The translations under genes were made by a program, and so were the position numbers. The notes beneath the pieces are model-generated. The model was not told the origin of the DNA, searched no databases, and worked only from the letters and a program-made list of their open reading frames with translations. From Thermoproteota archaeon (GTDB taxonomy: Archaea > Thermoproteota > Methanomethylicia > Methanomethylicales > Methanomethylicaceae), in contig JASFYK010000003.1 of the NCBI GenBank assembly GCA_030055545.1, forward strand, positions 1-30,735: DNA of 30,735 nt, given 5' to 3'. Shown here in pieces: positions 28,600-30,735 of this stretch. Every line of letters starts with the position of its first letter. The stretch's first letter is position 1.

Positions 28600-29748
28600 A
28601 TGTCGCTGCACGACCGTCTTGAAGAAATACCTGCTTCGGGGATCAGGCGCCTCTTTGAACTTGCTAACAGATACAGGGATGTAATATCTCTTGGGATAGG
28701 GGAGCCTGATTTCGACACGCCTGAACACATAAAAGAATACGCAAAGGAGGCCTTGGACAGGGGCCTCACACACTATACTCCCAATAATGGCCTCAAAGAG
28801 CTGAGAGATGCCATATCCGAGAAGCTCAAAAAAGAGAACTCGATCATCGCCGACCCAGATAAGGAGATTATCGTCACGACAGGGGGCAACCAGGCATTTC
28901 TCCTAATATGGGCTTCGTTCCTAAAGGAGGGTGATGAAGTCCTTATCCCGTCCCCACACTTCGTGACATACAGCGCAACCGTCCGGTTAGCAGGCGGGGT
29001 CCCTGTCGAAGTCCCGCTCACAATGGAAAACGGATTCAGGTTGATTGCCGATGACCTGCAAGTGCGTTTGACTGAGCGGACTCGTGCAATCATTCTCAAT
29101 TCGCCTAACAACCCCACAGGAGCAGTTCTGACGGAGAAAGAGGTAAGGGCAGCTGTTGATTTTGCTGAGGCAAACGATCTTATAGTGGTATCAGACGAGG
29201 TCTACGAGTCCCTGATCTACGACTGCCTGCGCCACGTGAGCCCAGCCTCTGTCGCATCCGAACCTGGTAGGGTGATCACCGTGAGTAGCTTCTCCAAGAC
29301 TTATGCTATGACTGGATGGAGGATCGGGTACGCGGCAGGGCCAGAAGAGCTGATATCGAGAATGGTAAAGTTCCAGATGTATCTCTCTGCGTGCCCCACG
29401 TCTTTTGCTCAATATGCCGCCGCCCGCGCACTCTCCGATCCCAGAAGCCAAATTGCAGTAAGCCAGATGCGCTCCGAATACATGTAGAGGAGGGACTACA
29501 TCTATCAACGGCTAAGGGAAATCCCGGGATTGAGCGTGGTGAAGCCTGGCGGTGCGTTCTACATATTTCCCTTTGTAGGGGACGACCTTAAACTCTCCGA
29601 GAAGCTGCTTTTGGAGGCAAGGGTGGCGACGGTTCCCGGTTCCACCTTTGGGATGGCTGGTAAAGGCCATTTGAGGCTTGCTTACACGGTCCCTGTTGAG
29701 AGGATAGCTGAAGCTATGGACAGGATAGAGAGTGCTTTGCATAACTAG
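28600..29748 (+). CDS. Class I/II aminotransferase (aspartate-aminotransferase type) with one in-frame TAG
   Basis: This cytoplasmic PLP-dependent transaminase, probably for aspartate or another dicarboxylic or aromatic amino acid, would be 382 residues if TAG at 29485-29487 (residue 296) is read through. Upstream it has SPNNPTG, SDEVYES (PLP aspartate), and the Schiff-base lysine Lys233 in SSFSKTYAMTGWRIGY. Downstream, in the same frame, it continues RRDYIYQRL, PGGAFYIFP and GHLRLAYTVP, holding the substrate-binding arginine (Arg386 equivalent). So the two pieces make one normal protein, and the second half lacks its own start. Either the TAG is decoded (pyrrolysine), or it is a nonsense mutation or sequence error. 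A TATA-like TTTTAAAT (about 28564-28571) suggests a very short leader to ATG 28600. Confidence 0.8.
29485..29487 (+). other. In-frame TAG codon within the aminotransferase
   Basis: TAG interrupts an otherwise intact aminotransferase at a helix position (EYM-TAG-RRDYI) where relatives have variable charged residues. AGGAGGG just after it encodes conserved RRD and is not a restart site, since no ATG, GTG or TTG in frame is close. One base change from AAG, GAG or CAG would also give it. Confidence 0.85.
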
Positions 29749-29762
29749 CCCAACAGCAAGCA

Positions 29763-29780
29763 ACCTTTTTTGTGCGTTTT
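29763..29780 (+). terminator. T-run after the aminotransferase
   Basis: CCTTTTTTGTGCGTTTTT lies 14 bases after the TAG stop and 16 bases before the GTG of the nitroreductase-like gene. It is typical of archaeal T-run termination. Confidence 0.4.
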
Positions 29781-29796
29781 TCAAATTCATTGATCG

Positions 29797-30411
29797 GTGA
29801 TTGAATTGACGGAACTACTCGAGGTAATTCGGCAGCGCAGCTCAGTGAGACTCTTCAAGGAAACTCCCATAGAAGAGAATTCGATGAAATTGATCTTGGA
29901 GGCTGCCCTCAGGGCACCTACAGCAGGCGGGGCCGAGGCGTGGTTCTTTGCAGTCGTAGAATCCTATGATATGCGCAAGCGTCTCCACCAACTCCTTTTG
30001 GACGCCCACCGCGTATATTTCACTAGGCTACTGACAAAGGCATGGACCGAGGAAAAATTCGAGTCTTGGGTATCTGGGTCCGGAGGTGAGTACTACTTCG
30101 CGCCCCTTTATGTTGTAGTTTTCGCAGATCTGAGGGAAAGAATTTACAATGATCATAGCATTGAGGAGTTCTGGGCTCACCAGAGCTGTGCCGCAGCCGT
30201 AGAGAACATGCTGCTCGCAGCCTGCGATCTAGGCATCGGATCCTGCTGGTATGGGGTGCCACTCCTCCTTGAGGCAGAACTGAAAAAACTGCTTGGCGTA
30301 GATGATTCAGACCTCCGGCTCTCAGCCGTAGTCGGTTTCGGGTACCCCAGATCCGAAACAAAGCCTAGGTTGAAGAGAAAGGGTATGGAAGCAGTGATGA
30401 AAAAACTTTGA
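29797..30411 (+). CDS. Nitroreductase-family FMN protein
   Basis: This 204-residue protein resembles NAD(P)H-dependent FMN nitroreductases, usually homodimers reducing quinones, nitro groups, flavins or other ligands. The N-terminal FMN-phosphate motif is RQRSSVRLFK (residues 12-21), with the APTAGGAEAW strand and turn at about 41-50 and the C-terminal DLGIGSCWYG (FMN phosphate) at about 144-153. The start is GTG 29797 or the TTG three codons later. Substrate is unknown. It ends TGA, 11 bp before the convergent PhoU-like gene. Confidence 0.8.
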   Translation: MIELTELLEVIRQRSSVRLFKETPIEENSMKLILEAALRAPTAGGAEAWFFAVVESYDMRKRLHQLLLDAHRVYFTRLLTKAWTEEKFESWVSGSGGEYYFAPLYVVVFADLRERIYNDHSIEEFWAHQSCAAAVENMLLAACDLGIGSCWYGVPLLLEAELKKLLGVDDSDLRLSAVVGFGYPRSETKPRLKRKGMEAVMKKL

Positions 30412-30422
30412 CTTAAGGGAGA

Positions 30423-30735
30423 CTAGTCTGATTTCGCGGCATCTTTGCCAATGTAAATATTGAAGGTGAGCTCAGAGATCCCGATACCGTACTCAGAGAT
30501 CCTCCTTATGCTATCCATCACTATTATCGCCGAAGCAGTAGCCTTGGTTGGGAGAGCCCCTTCAATCAGGCGTCTCATGAGCTCCTCCTCCTTCGCTGCC
30601 GCCTTCCTTGCCTCATGGATCACTCTGCTGGCCTCCTGTATGCTCCCATTCTTTAAGCAGTTCACTGATCTCATGAAGATCTCGCCAGCTTCGTTGAGTA
30701 GCTGCATTATGGCTTCAGAGATGTTGCCTTCGATT
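30423..30735 (-). CDS. PhoU-domain protein, 3' part only (start lies beyond the window)
   Basis: The frame stays open to the right edge (codons before ATG 30707 read IEGNISEAI), so the gene continues outside. The visible 104 residues form two long antiparallel helices and a final segment SIRRISEYGIGISELTFNI, which matches the C-terminal helix of PhoU three-helix bundles. Archaeal PhoU proteins, sometimes fused to an AbrB-type domain, regulate phosphate uptake or other transport. Family assignment is tentative without the N-terminus. It stops with TAG. Confidence 0.6.
   Translation of the reverse strand, partial: IEGNISEAIMQLLNEAGEIFMRSVNCLKNGSIQEASRVIHEARKAAAKEEELMRRLIEGALPTKATASAIIVMDSIRRISEYGIGISELTFNIYIGKDAAKSD

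Noticed and set aside
29485..29748. The AGGAGGG after TAG as a ribosome site for a separately translated second half
   Set aside because: No in-frame ATG, GTG or TTG is at proper distance (nearest TTG 29530), and the sequence encodes the conserved RRD of the aminotransferase.

Overview
The window looks like a chromosomal segment of a methylotrophic, hydrogen-dependent archaeon. TATA-like boxes sit about 25-35 bases before many starts, some leaders are very short, and GTG and TTG starts are used. The gene set is archaeal: mevalonate kinase, a MIP18-Mrp fusion, a methanol methyltransferase system, the corrinoid-protein reactivator RamA and a group 4 [NiFe] hydrogenase. There are no rRNA or tRNA genes, no CRISPR array and no insertion sequence that I can support. 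The combination would fit Methanomethylicia (Verstraetearchaeota) or a related methyl-reducing lineage, but this assignment is inference.

Layout. Bases 1-4040 hold general metabolism: a 5'-truncated class III aminotransferase, a TldE/PmbA-type protein, mevalonate kinase and a YkgJ-like cysteine-cluster protein. Bases 4120-5330 hold a membrane-anchored DUF4430 (transcobalamin-like) protein and an ECF transporter S component. They are convergent, and each promoter carries the same 17-bp palindrome directly after its TATA box. Bases 5390-9670 hold an Mrp-type Fe-S carrier, a GNAT acetyltransferase, an MFS transporter and adenylosuccinate lyase.

Bases 9750-18390 are a methyl-transfer island: a six-helix GPR1/FUN34/YaaH-like membrane protein, methylcobamide:CoM methyltransferase (mtaA, with a glycine-rich loop encoded by a 12-bp tandem repeat), a CobW-type GTPase, a UroD-fold protein without zinc ligands, an unknown 198-residue protein, ramA, and mtaB-mtaC. 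MtaB moves the methyl group of methanol to the corrinoid on MtaC, MtaA passes it to coenzyme M, and RamA rescues inactive Co(II) corrinoid.

Bases 18838-26954 are one tightly overlapping operon for an energy-converting [NiFe] hydrogenase. It encodes a NuoK-like small membrane protein, an antiporter-type proton channel, a four-cluster ferredoxin, an unknown 118-residue protein, an HdrB-like protein with two complete CCG motifs, then the large subunit (NuoC-NuoD fusion), the NuoH-like, NuoI-like and NuoB-like subunits, a 36-codon micro-ORF and a ribbon-helix-helix regulator. An HdrB-like disulfide-reductase module inside a proton-pumping hydrogenase operon is the strongest candidate for an undescribed system: it could link H2 directly to heterodisulfide reduction.

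Bases 27000-30735 hold a small unknown gene, a PurM/AIR-synthase-like gene, a class I aminotransferase interrupted by one in-frame TAG (candidate pyrrolysine codon or recent nonsense mutation), a nitroreductase-like protein and the 3' part of a PhoU-domain gene. Two recurring promoter motifs (GGATRGATWATCYATCC and TGTACACTTT) suggest that corrinoid uptake, methanol methyltransferases and the hydrogenase are co-regulated.
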